Shown piece after piece: positions 46,390 to 56,834 of a stretch of 64,000 nt of DNA. The notes under the pieces were generated by a model, which ran no database searches, was not told the DNA's origin, and saw only the letters and a list, made by a program, of their open reading frames with translations. The DNA is from Rhynchosporium graminicola (Eukaryota > Ascomycota > Leotiomycetes > Helotiales > Ploettnerulaceae). Within the stretch, counting starts at the first letter, position 1; each line of letters begins with the position of its first letter. The stretch spans positions 1,374,400 to 1,438,399 of the forward strand of contig FJUW01000007.1 in the NCBI GenBank assembly GCA_900074885.1, written 5' to 3'. The position numbers and the translations under genes were made by a program.

Positions 46390-47135
46390 GGTCAATGTGG
46401 ATCGAGGAACTAAGGACGGGATATCCTGCGATGGCGAGCTGTAATGAGTTTGGGGACGACTTAGCGTTTTTGGTGTTGCTGGCATGGAGTGGATAAGAAT
46501 TGGCGTTTTACAGGCGAAATGAACACATTGATATCGTGGGCATCTTCTGTGGTGAGGCACCCCAGACTTTCTTAGGCTCAGATTGCCTAGATTGTTCTTT
46601 AGTAGAGAAACATTGACGATGTATGAGTTATAGCATGTAATTATCTTCCGATTGACCATTGAATTGTACTTCCTTATAAAAGCGCCTAAGATAACCTTCG
46701 CATCGTACCAAATTGCTTAATTGGAATTTTTTGTTATGTTGTAACTTGAATAGTAATTTATACTCACTGCCAGGCTTCCCAATGTTTGGTACAAATATCA
46801 TGAGGTGAAACCATTGAACTCGTCAAACCAGAATGGGTATTTAGCTAGGGTGGGCTCTGAAAGGCTTAGCTCCAAGGCTGAAGTTCGAGATCGCGACTTC
46901 CACTCACTATTGGAGATGCCACAGCCTTTCGAACACCCCGTCCTCCAGTCACAACTATTCAGTAATTTTGCACTGATCAATAATTCACCGTCGGTTTCCT
47001 CTTCTATCCTGGCCAGATGTCCTGCGTCTATTATTTCACACCTTCTCTCTATTGAAAGCATTTGCGCCTCGACGCGCTTGAACTCGAGTCAACATATCTT
47101 CCTTTCACCTATCCGCAGACGCGCAGTCCGCCACA
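46390..47135. other. STH1-CTR9 intergenic region
   Basis: This is the STH1 3' UTR followed by the CTR9 promoter; the two genes are in tandem. No other gene is seen. A sequence near 46680-46760 is notably AT-rich. Confidence 0.45.
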
Positions 47136-50100
47136 ATGTCTGCAGTTGAGAATGGAGTCACCAATGGCGGGCTCAATGGACATGCTGCTACTTCTCCTGG
47201 GTACATGGTGATGAGCAAGCGCTTCTCGGACATCCCGTCTGCAATCGATATTCCAGTCCAGGGCGAGGACGACGACCAAGCTGTAGAAGTCGATCTCGAA
47301 GATCTGCTAGACGATCCAACCGAATTGTGTACACTACTCGAAAATGAAGGCGCTGCACGAACATACTGGATGACGGTATCTCTGGCATATGCCAAGCAGA
47401 AGAAAGTTGACCATGCTATTGAGATGTTGATCAAGGGCGGCCAGGCTATGAAAGGAGGACCCAAAGAGAAGCTTAGTATGCTGACCTGCTTGTGTTGGAT
47501 GTACCTGTGGAAAAGCAGAGAGGCTCCTCGTGTGGCCCCAGAAGGCGCATTGGTTTCGGAGGCGAAGACGAAAGAATACTATTTGCAGCTCTCGACATCC
47601 ACCCTCAATGAGGCTCTGCGAATCAATCCCGGATTTCCTCCTCTTTTCCTGGCGCGCGGTGTCCTTCAACTCCTTAAAGCTTCGCTGCAGGCTCCTTCGA
47701 AGTCCTCGGCCCCGGGCGTATTGGATCATGACAAGGCTGATATTCTGCGAGCATCCCTGAAGTCTTTCGAGGATGCTCTTCGAGTCTCGGGGCAAAGAAA
47801 CATGATGGCACAGTTGGGTAAAGCTAGGGCACTCTTCTCGCTGGGAAGATACGCGGAGGCATTGGAAGGATATCAAGATGCTCTTCACAAGATGCCAGAC
47901 CTGGTAGACCCAGATCCACGAATTGGTATTGGCTGTTGTTTCTGGATGCTAGGCTTCAAGGAAGACGCAAAGACTGCCTGGGAGCGTGCTTTAGAAATCA
48001 ACCCGGATTCGAAAATAGCGAATATCCTTCTGGGTCTGTTTTACCTCGATTCGAGCTCACACGTACCTACGAATGGGCCAGAGTTCCTCAGACTATACAA
48101 GAAAGCGATGACGGAATACACACAGAAGGCATTCAAATCTGACAAGGACCTTCCCTTGACTTGCGCTACCTTTGCTGGATACTTTCTCTCGAGGAAGTCG
48201 CTACCGAATGTGGATACCCTCGCTCACAAAGCCATTCAGTACACCGATGTCAATGCTATTGCAAGTGACGGATGGTACCTCTTGGCTCGGAAGGAGCATT
48301 ATGAAGATGAATATGAGCGAGCAGCCGACTACTACCGACGAGCTGACGAAGCCAGAGGCGGAGCTGATCGTGGATTTCTTCCAGCGAAATTTGGTGCCGC
48401 TCAACTCTCGGTGCTCAAAAGTGACTTCGGAGAGGCAAAGCTGAGACTGGAGAAGATCATTCAACAGTCGAAGAACGTCGAGGCTATGATTCTTCTGGGG
48501 ACGATCTATGCTGAAGAGGTATTCCACAGCCAACCAACCAGTGCGAGGGAGGAAAAGTCGACAGAATTCAAGAAGGCCGTTGGGTACTTGGAGAACGTGC
48601 GGACAGCTTGGAAAGATTCGAAGAAGAACCTAGTCCCAGATGCATCGGTTCTCCTGAATCTAGCACGACTTTACGAGACTGACCAGCCTGAAAAGAGCTT
48701 ACAGTGCTTACAGCAGGTTGAGCAGATTGAATACGACCAGGTTCCTGAGGAAGAAAGGCCCAAAGATTCCGAAGAGGAAACTACTTTTAAGAACAATGTT
48801 CGACAGAGTTTACCGCCTCAACTTCTCAACAATATCGGATGTTTCTACTACCAAGGCGAGAAGTATGAACAAGCCCGAGACATGTTCCAGGTCGCACTGA
48901 GCGCTTGCATCAAAGTTGGCGAGAAGCAGGAAGACATGGATACAGATGCCCTTGTAACGACAATCAGTTACAATCTAGGCCGGACCTATGAGGCCAGTGG
49001 ACTACTTGATGAAGCCAGTACAGTGTATGAGGGGCTTCTCACCCGTCACAGTGACTACACGGATGCGAGAACTCGACTTGCTTACATCGCCCTTCGTCAG
49101 AGTCCAACAGAAGATGGCCCCAAGGCTGTCGCTAAACTTTATCAAGACTCATCTGCAGATCTAGAAGTGCGAGCCTTGTATGGCTGGTATCTTGGCAAGA
49201 CTCATAACAAGAAGGGCCATATTTCGGAAGATCCTGAACTTCGTCATTACAAGCACACACTTCAGCAATATGAGAAGCATGATCGATACTCTCTGATCGG
49301 TATGGGAAATCTCTACCTCATGAGTGCCCGGGAAATGCGTCGAGAGACCGAGCAGGAGAAGGGAAAGAGGAGCAACATGTACATCAAAGCTGTTGAGTTC
49401 TTCGAAAAAGCACTCCAGCTGGACCCTCAGAACGCATATGCTGCTCAAGGTATCGCCATTGCCTTGGTTGAGGACAAGAAAGATTTTAAAACTGGTTTGA
49501 CAATCTTCATCAAGGTCAGAGACACAATCAAAGATCCAAGTGTTTTCATCAATCTTGGTCACATATTTGCGGAGTTGAAGCAATACTCAAAGGCTATTGA
49601 GCATTATGAGCTTGCATTGACTAAAGCTCGCTCGCCTGATGCACAGATCCTCGTTTGTTTGGGCCGTATTTGGTTTCTAAGGGGAAAGGCAGAGAAGAGT
49701 TCGCAGGCATTCAGAAATGCTCTGGACTTTTCTCAAAAGGTTAGTCAACTATTCACCCTGATTATGTGTTTACCATGTTAACATAACTTAGGCTCTCGCA
49801 CTCAGCCCTGACCAGATACATTTCAAATTTAACGTTGCCTTAATGCAAATTCAGCTCGCTGCATCGGTTTACGGTCTTACTGAAATGCAAAGAACACTTG
49901 CTGAGGTGCAATCCGCGGCCGATGGGCTAGAGGAGGCCATCGAAGCGTTAGATTCGATCGCTCAACACCCATCTACACCATACCCAAAGCACGACATCGA
50001 ACAGCGAGCTAACATGGCACGAAATACCATGCGCAAGCAACTAGAACGTTCTATCCAGGCACAGAAGGAATACGAGGAGAAGAATGCCGAGAAGTTGTTG

Positions 50101-50823
50101 GCTTCGAAGCAAGCCCGAGAAATCGAACTCAAGAAGCGTGAAGACGCCCGAGTCGCTGCCGAAGAAGCTGAGCGTGCCCGTAAGAATAAGATTGCGGAGG
50201 AGAGACAGAAGATCGCAGAGAGGGACCGAGAATTGGCTGATGCTCGACACGAGGAAGAAAGAGCTAGAGAAGCTGCAGAGCTGACCACAGACAGCGAAAC
50301 TGGCGATAAAGTCAAACGCAAGAAGAAACCACGTGCTGCTGGTACCGGTGGAAAGCGCAAAAAGAAGAACGAGGATGGGATCACAGATGATGAGGAGAGC
50401 GGAGCTGAAACCCGACGCAGAAATCGCCGGGGTAGTGGGGCCGACAGTGACGAGGAGAAGCCAAAACAAAAGAAGAGAAGACTGGCTAAGAAGGCCGCCC
50501 CAGAAAAGCCCAACAAATTCAAGAGCAGTGAGATTGTTGTGGAGAGCGATAGTGATGGTGATGATGGAGCAGCAGCAGCAGCAAGAGAAATGGATAATGA
50601 TGTTGAGGAGGCGAACGACATGGATGTCGATGCAGCAAGCGAGGACGAGACGGTCTACGCTCCTGCACCTTCGAAGCGCAAAAGTCGGAGGGCCATGATT
50701 GACTCGGATGAGGACGAAGATGAAGATGCTGCTCCCGCTCCGATTCCCGGAAAGCAAGACTCCCCAGCTGCGGCTAATAGCGATCCTGCCGATACACCTA
50801 TGGCAGACTCGGACGATGAATAG
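47136..50823 (+). CDS. CTR9: CTR9, TPR subunit of the Paf1 elongation complex
   Basis: Exons 47136-49739 and 49792-50823 give 1,211 residues; the 52-bp intron runs from GTTAGT to ACTTAG. Residues about 55-900 are a long array of tetratricopeptide repeats, for example FEDALRVSGQRNMMAQLGKA (start quoted), ALEINPDSKIANILLGL and LNNIGCFYYQGEKYEQA. A helical, lysine/glutamate-rich coiled coil follows (RELADARHEEERAREAAE). The C-terminal tail alternates basic (KRKKKN) and acidic blocks and ends in MADSDDE. Ctr9 is the scaffold of Paf1C, which travels with RNA polymerase II and promotes H2B ubiquitination and H3K4/K36 methylation. Length and architecture match fungal orthologues. A polyalanine run from GCAGCA repeats lies at about 50568-50581. 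Confidence 0.94.
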
Positions 50824-51775
50824 AATGGCATCACACCCTACCTTTTCGATCGTTCCCGAGAACGAATAACCAACATATCTCGATCTTGGATGTGACGCTA
50901 CGATGCTACTTTTTGTCGTCGTTTCGCATCCTCGAAGCAAACGGGTCGAACAGTGCATTCCGTTGGCATACATACGAGAAATCCAGCCTTCAATCACAAG
51001 AGAGCATTGGGCATCACATTATATTGTTCTTTAATGGCTATGCAGATCCTCGGGCGGGATCATGTTGTTGTAAATCATGTACGGTGTATAGCTAGCTCAC
51101 ACAAGGGGGACGGGCGTAGGTCTCATCTTATAAGAAGCGCAATATAACCACAATTCTGACGTCTACCAACCAGACAGCCTCCTCACTTACAGCTCATGAC
51201 ATGATGTATGGATGTGAATTTTGCTTGGCATTTCCATTCCTTGTTCGAAACAATAACGACTTTTGGTTATTAATCTGACAGGCTGTTCCCTACGCGAGCT
51301 CTCCTAGATTCATGGCTACTTTTCGGTAAGCTATAATAATTGCTTTGTCCCACCCGGAACGGAGGCACCTTGGCCCGCGTGTGACTTACGTACTGGTACC
51401 TGCTATTATCAGATATGCGGCACCAGGTTTTCGGACGAACGCACATGGAAGCTCGACGCCATTACACGTGAACGCCACCGCACGAGGGCGGGAACTGTGG
51501 CACGCTGACTGTGCCGTGTCATACTACTTACTGCAAGCGATTGCATCCCCGGCCCGCTATCGGTGAACCAGACAGAGCTTGTAAATAGATAGCAGAAAGA
51601 GAATTGGTTTAATAGTCGTGAGAGTCAAAAGATTATATTATTAATACTAGAGTTTAGAATTTCTAAAAAAAGCTCTTGACGAGCGATTTCCAGACGCGCT
51701 AACTGCTTCTGTATTAGACCCGCCTTCCAGACTCCTAATAGCAACTATTCGCCTACGAATACTCCTTATTAGCAC
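50824..51775. other. Transition from gene space to AT-rich repeat block
   Basis: The CTR9 3' UTR is followed by sequence of normal composition to about 51590. After that the base composition drops sharply and stop codons fill every frame. No gene is seen; the 73-codon frame at 51345 has no features. Confidence 0.5.
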
Positions 51776-52001
51776 TATGATGACAGCTTACCTGCAAGTC
51801 ACATGAGAAGAGGGATACGGACCAGGACCCCGGTATAGTTGGCGGCCGACTCGATACAGGTACGGACTAGTATCAGCGTATGTATTTAAAGGGTCTTATA
51901 CCCTACTTCTCTTCTTCTTCTCTACTTATCTTCTTATTTCCTTAATAGTAGACTCTATAAGATCGCTCTTAGCCTCCCTACTTATTTTATCCCTGCTTAT
52001 A
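51776..52001 (+). mobile_element. Truncated LTR, TGTGACGACAG type (type B)
   Basis: It starts TATGATGACAGCTTACCTG, which equals the LTR start at 61538 (TGTGACGACAGCTCACCTG) after RIP-like G-to-A and C-to-T changes. It also shares the downstream block AAGATCGCTCTTAGCCTCCC. It is cut at 52001 by the copia LTR, so the copia element inserted into this older LTR or recombination joined them. Confidence 0.72.
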
Positions 52002-52494
52002 TGTGAAAATTAAAGGTGGAAATCGGCTAAAGGTCAGAATAATAGAATAATAGGTGATCAATTTGACTTGCTTTGCTTACTTGCTTGAAGAGAGCTAACT
52101 ATAGGAGAGATTCTAGCTAGTTATATAGCTATATGAGCTCTCTAGAATATTCTATACTACGTAATACAGAACTCCATAGAAGAAGACACGTATACCGTAG
52201 AATCATACTACGTCAGTAGTACGTCAGTAGAAACCTCTAGAAGTACGATATGCGTACTAGAAAGTAGTAGAACTCTATCGAGAACCTTCATGGTAATTCT
52301 AATAGAGTATACAGGGTACAGGCTATTAATAAGGTACAAGGTATAGGTGCCAGGTACAACAAGGTATATGCGCAAGGTACTGAACCAGGTACTAAGACTA
52401 TATACTAACAAGATACAAGGTATATATACCGATACAGGCAAAACTAACTAAGGTACTAGTAAACTGACTAAGGTACTAGTTATAAATCCAACAC
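52002..52494 (-). mobile_element. Ty1/copia 3' LTR, minus orientation
   Basis: On the minus strand it begins TGTTGGATTTATAAC and ends AATTTTCACA, the TG..CA form of an LTR, 493 bp. Directly upstream on that strand is a polypurine tract, AAGGGGGCG. It is a long inverted copy of 62301-62763, differing mainly by transitions and small indels. It belongs to the copia pol relic to its right. Confidence 0.85.
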
Positions 52495-52753
52495 GCCCCC
52501 TTAATCAGAGCCTTATAGTTAGTTTTAAAACAGAACTATATAAAGTAAATCACTAATCGACTACCCTTAGGTTATTACAAAAGAAATATAATAAGGAATA
52601 GAAATACTACCTCGTAGCTACCCTCCTAGGTTAAATAAACCTAATTCTCTAATAATAATCTGAATTACTAGCTCTAATAAGCTAGTTCAAGGTATTTTAT
52701 AAACTCCTTAAATTTAGGCCTATCTAGGGCTTTAGTAAACCCATCTGCCTTTT
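52495..52753 (-). pseudogene. Copia pol relic, end of the RNase H region
   Basis: Read on the minus strand, the segment gives KADGFTKALDRPKF then KEFIKYLEL, the C-terminal block of Ty1/copia polyproteins. It continues the frame of the larger relic at 54338-56127, from which it is split by the LTR element at 52759-54332. It is non-functional. Confidence 0.82.
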
Positions 52754-52758
52754 GCTTC

Positions 52759-52960
52759 TATGACGGCGCATGGTATACGTGGCAGATACGGGCCAGTATC
52801 GGTGCCTTAGGCATACCCTCCTTGTATATATAGAAGGTGCAGACTCCTTCAGAGCTCTATATCTTTCTGTTTCCTTCGTACTAGACTATATAAGATCGCT
52901 CTTAGCCTCCCTACTTATTTATTCTTACTTATATACCGCCTTAAGTCTTATATAATTATA
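52759..52960 (+). repeat. 5' LTR of the nested element
   Basis: 202 bp, starting TATGACGGCGCATGG and ending TATAATTATA. The matching end in the 3' copy is TGTCGTTACA, so this end shows several C-to-T/G-to-A differences. Confidence 0.85.
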
Positions 52961-53325
52961 TTAAATAGAAAGATCAAGACCGCTAGGGATAGTATTAAAT
53001 AATATCTCACCTAGAAAACTCGTTTCGGACGTATAACTTAAAGGGAGCTTTTCGCTAAGTTATCTCTACTTACCTTAGATTTTCAGAATTATACGGAAAT
53101 AGTTAGTACTCTCTTTAACTTACGAATTCGATAGTTAGGTTTTCAAAATAGCCGAGATTCTAGAGATCTCTCGGATAGCTAGGAATTTAGACGTAATTCA
53201 GCCTTAGAAGCACTAGTATTACTGCGAAGTCACTCTCGGATACTTCGAAACTCGTTCCTTCGTGCGTACGAAATAAAATAGCAGACGAATTTTAGATAGA
53301 AACTTCCCTTAAGGCCCTAATATTT

Positions 53326-53691
53326 ATTATCCCCTTACCCGACTTCAAGTTTCCGAAAGTAGCTCTAATAGCGAAAAACCTTAATTTTAAGCTAGGACGA
53401 AGTAGCTTATTATCCTAGCGGAAATTGCCGGAATTCGACTCGTAATCCCTATACCCCGGTATAATTTATCCCCCTCGGCAGAATCGACCTCCTTCTACTA
53501 GAAAATTCATTATCCCTTTACCCGACTTTAACCTTCCGAAAGCAGCTCTGATAGCGAAAAACCTTACTTTTAAGCTAGGACGAAGTAGCTTATTACTCTA
53601 GCGGAAATTGCCGGAATCCGACTCGTAATCCTTATACCCCGGTATAATTTATCCCCCTTAGCAGAATCGACCTCCCTCTACTAGAACCTTT
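53326..53691 (+). repeat. 183-bp tandem duplication inside the nested element
   Basis: Two copies, 53326-53508 and about 53509-53691. Both contain ACGAAGTAGCTTATTA and CCCCGGTATAATTTATCC. They differ by scattered, mostly transition changes. Confidence 0.82.
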
Positions 53692-54130
53692 AATTTAATA
53701 CTTTCTATATCTACTTAACTAAGATATATAACTCTCCTTGATCTTTTAGCTTCTTCAGAATTCGATTTCGACTTTCGCTTCTTCTATAACTTTCAAGTGT
53801 TCTATTACTTTCGCTTAGCCTTACTTACCTAAGGCTATGCCTCCTAAGAAGGCTTAGCTAGCTCCTACGACTTCACCGGTAAACCCTGGACTTTCGGTAA
53901 ACTCGATACCTTAATTACCGAAAGAACCTACCCTTGAACGCTCTTCAATTAACAATTTACGGACCTCCGGACCGATATTAAAGACGAAGAAGGAGTGATT
54001 TACGTCTTACGCTTTAGATTGATAGTTACTTGGATTTTGGTTGGAATTCGACTTAATTTAACTCCTTTTCTCTCGTTTTTTATTTGCCTTTAAAGGCTCG
54101 AGGGCGAGCCTTTATCTTAGAAGGGGGTAA

Positions 54131-54332
54131 TATAACGGCGCATAGTATACGTAGCAGATACGGGCCAGTATCAGTGCCTTAGGCATACCCTCCTTATATA
54201 TATAGAAGGTGCAGACTCCTTCAGAGCTCTATATCTTTCTGTTTCCTTCGTACTAGACTATATAAGATCGCTCTTAGCCTCCCTACTTATTTATTCTTAC
54301 TTATATACCGCCTTGAGTCTTGTGTCGTTACA
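54131..54332 (+). repeat. 3' LTR of the nested element
   Basis: 202 bp, the same length as the 5' copy. It starts TATAACGGCGCATAG and ends TGTGTCGTTACA, directly before the GCTTC target duplication. Confidence 0.87.
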
Positions 54333-54337
54333 GCTTC

Positions 54338-56127
54338 AAAGTACTAATATAGATTAAATCTATAGTATCTTGATTAATTAGATCCCTTACAAAGTAGTAC
54401 TTTACAGCTATATGCTTAGTTCTCTCATGGAATTAAGGGTTTTTAGAGAGTAATAAAGCGCTATTATTATCAGTAAACACCGGGAACCTCTCTTAGAAGT
54501 AATAGCCTAATTCGGTAAGAAGTTATCTTATATAGACCGCTTCTTTAACTGCCGAATTAATAGCTATATATTCAGCTTCTATAGTAGACTAAGCTATAAT
54601 TGATTGCAACTTCGACTTCTAAGAGAATAAGCAGCTTCCTATATAGAAGGAATAGCCGCTAGTAGACTTAGCTATACTAATATCTCCGGCATAATCAGAA
54701 TCGCAATATCCGCTAACGTATTTACTAGAGCTATTAATATAAACTAAGCCTAGTTTAATAGAACCTTTAAGGTATCTAAGTACATTCTTTGCAGCTAAGA
54801 TATGCGTATCGCTAAGGTTACTAGAGAACCTAGCTAATTTGATTATAGCGTAGCTTATATCAGGCCTAGTAGCTAGCGTAAGGAATAGTAAGCAGCCTAT
54901 TACTTACTGAAACCATGATATATCTTCCTTATTAGCCTTATTAGGATTAGGTTCTAATTTAACCTTTAAATCTATAGGCGTATTCTTCGGTTTATAGTCT
55001 GATAAGTCAAACCGCGCTAGTACCTTCTCTATATAGCTAGCTTAATAGAGCTTCATATAGCCCTGATCTCTATTATAGTTAATTTCAATACCTAAATAGT
55101 CTTTTATCAGCCCTAAGTCCTTAAATTTAAAGAAGTGTTTTAATTCTTCAATTAAGGACTTAATAGTACTTATATCAGGGCTAATTAGAGCTAAATCATC
55201 TACGTATATACAGATTATAATCTTAAGCTCTTTATTAACTAATATATAATTTTCGGATAGGATTAACTTAAATCCGAATTTATTAACTAATACCTCCTTT
55301 AGCGTAATAAACTATAGTCTAGCTAATTACTTAAGACTATATAACGCTTTCCAGAGTAGGAGGAGTTTATTAGCGTAATAATCCACGCCTTCCGGGGGGT
55401 AAATATATAAGGTATTAACGTCTATATCACTCTATGTAAAAGCGGAGATCATATCGATCTTATATATATACTACTTATAGAGTACTACTAAGGCAAATAT
55501 AAGACGCTAAGCTATTTGCTTTACTACACTAGTATATATATCTAGGTAGTTTATATCGTATAATTGCTCAAACCCTTTAGCTACGAATCTAGCTTTAAAT
55601 TCGTAGTACTCGCTCTCTAGTTCTTTAATCTTATAGACCAAGCGAGTTTTTAGTAGTTTTATAGTCTTAGTATTACTATCGACAAATTTCCACGTATTAT
55701 GATTTTCAAGAGAGGCAATTTCTTTATTTATAGCTTTTAGCTAATAATCCTTATAAGGACTATTTATAGCTTCTTTATAGCTCTTAAGCTCGTAGATAAC
55801 TACTTCCGGGTCCTTTTTAATAAGGATTCTTTCCGGATCAGGTGATAGCCTAATTTCTTCGTCTGATTTAGAGCTAATAAAAGCTTAGCAAGCTAAGTTA
55901 ATAACGTTTTTATATACGCTATAAGCCTCTTTCTACTCTTGAATTAATCGCTTATTATTCTGAATAGCTAAGGCTATATCAGGGTCTTTAGCGTGACTTC
56001 TAGTAGTAACGTTAGGTATCTAATTAGAGTAGTCCCTTCTACGTTTTATGCCTCTTTTAGGTATTTCTACTATAGGTGTTTCTTCGGCTATATTATCAAA
56101 GAGATCGAGTTCTGTATCTTCTATAAC
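54338..56127 (-). pseudogene. Ty1/copia reverse transcriptase-RNase H relic
   Basis: Read on the minus strand in fragments broken by stops. A block like PPEGVDYYANKLLLLWKALY comes from the finger/palm of copia RT. YVDDLALISPD follows, with the catalytic YVDD intact near 55200. Then come LKHFFKFKDLGLIKDYLGIEI, shown here in part (FKDLGLIKDYLG), and NVLRYLKGS. The RNase H part has EAEYIAINSAVKEAVY, FTDNNSALLLSKNP and HERTKHIAVKYYFVRD. Stops fall where Trp or Gln codons are expected, as RIP produces. The upstream part (integrase, gag, 5' LTR) is missing, because the relic is cut at 56127 by a type B LTR. Not functional. Confidence 0.85.
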
Positions 56128-56320
56128 TGTGACGACAGCTCACCTGAATGTTACATGAGGAGAAGGATAGATACCAGGGCCCAAGTTCATAGGCATCCCG
56201 GCATAACTAGTTTCCGAGTCGGTATAGTATCGGACTAGTACTAGTACATATATATAAGGTGCCTTATACTCTATCTCTCTTCTTCTTCCTTATCTTTTTG
56301 TTTCCTTAGTAGTAGACTAT
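56128..56320 (+). mobile_element. Truncated type B LTR
   Basis: It starts TGTGACGACAGCTCACCTG and matches the first 193 bp or so of the LTR at 61538-61805. It stops abruptly at GTAGTAGACTAT, where a different LTR-like start (TGTCACGAATCGG) begins. The flank to the left is copia pol. Confidence 0.8.
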
Positions 56321-56830
56321 TGTCACGAATCGGCCTGGTTCTTAGCACTAGGGCCGTCCTGGCACCAGAATACTGATAGTACCACCCGGTGGTATATACT
56401 AGACGAGTTTTAGTACTAGAAGAGGTTAGTACTATTAGAGGAAAGGCACTAATACGGTTATAGTATAAACTAGCGAGTAGTACTTTACGCCTACCTGTAT
56501 TGCAGTAATAATAGTATTATAGCTATAGGTGATCCGGGATCACGTGATATATTAGACTGCTAGATAAGTCGCGAGGGCTTATATGCTCTATAAGACGGTC
56601 TTATATAGCTAGCATAAGGGAACGAAAGCTCTATATAAGACTAGCACTTCTGCTATTAGATAGGAGCTTCGTGCTTAAATTCAGATAGTAATTAATACTT
56701 ACTTATAATATCTTAATTCTAATTAAGAACCGAACTTCTTATTTACTTTATTTTATAGCTAATACTAACTAACGAGCTTATATACTACGTACTAGTTAGA
56801 ACTAGGAATATTATACTTTAAGCACCTTAC
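56321..56830 (+). mobile_element. Probable gypsy 5' LTR of a different type (type C)
   Basis: It begins TGTCACGAATCGGCCTGG, a common Ty3/gypsy LTR start in fungi, and has no similarity to the type B LTR beyond the first bases. Its right edge is not certain; gag-like reading begins at about 56840. It is less RIP-altered at its left end (GC-rich) than further right. Confidence 0.6.
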
Positions 56831-56834
56831 TTAA

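Larger units (their letters stand above)
52759..54332 (+). mobile_element. Non-autonomous 1,574-bp LTR element nested in copia
   Basis: A near-complete element bounded by two LTRs of 202 bp each (52759-52960 and 54131-54332). A 5-bp target duplication, GCTTC, lies at 52754-52758 and 54333-54337. The LTRs begin TATGACGG/TATAACGG (RIP-altered TGTGACGG) and the right one ends GTCGTTACA. A polypurine tract, AAGGGGGTAA, precedes the right LTR. The 1,170-bp interior has no pol. Near 53839 a short frame, MPPKKA, looks like a gag start and stops at once. The insertion interrupts the copia RNase H segment precisely, as the copia reading resumes on both sides. It carries an internal 183-bp tandem duplication. 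It probably depended on enzymes of a gypsy-type partner; its leader resembles the sequence after the LTR at 61538. Confidence 0.85.

Noticed and set aside
52208..52441. 77-codon minus frame inside the copia LTR
   Set aside because: It lies wholly within the LTR and is made of GGTAC-rich repeats, so it is not a gene.
55993..56238. 81-codon plus frame
   Set aside because: It spans the copia/LTR junction on the antisense strand of a decayed element.
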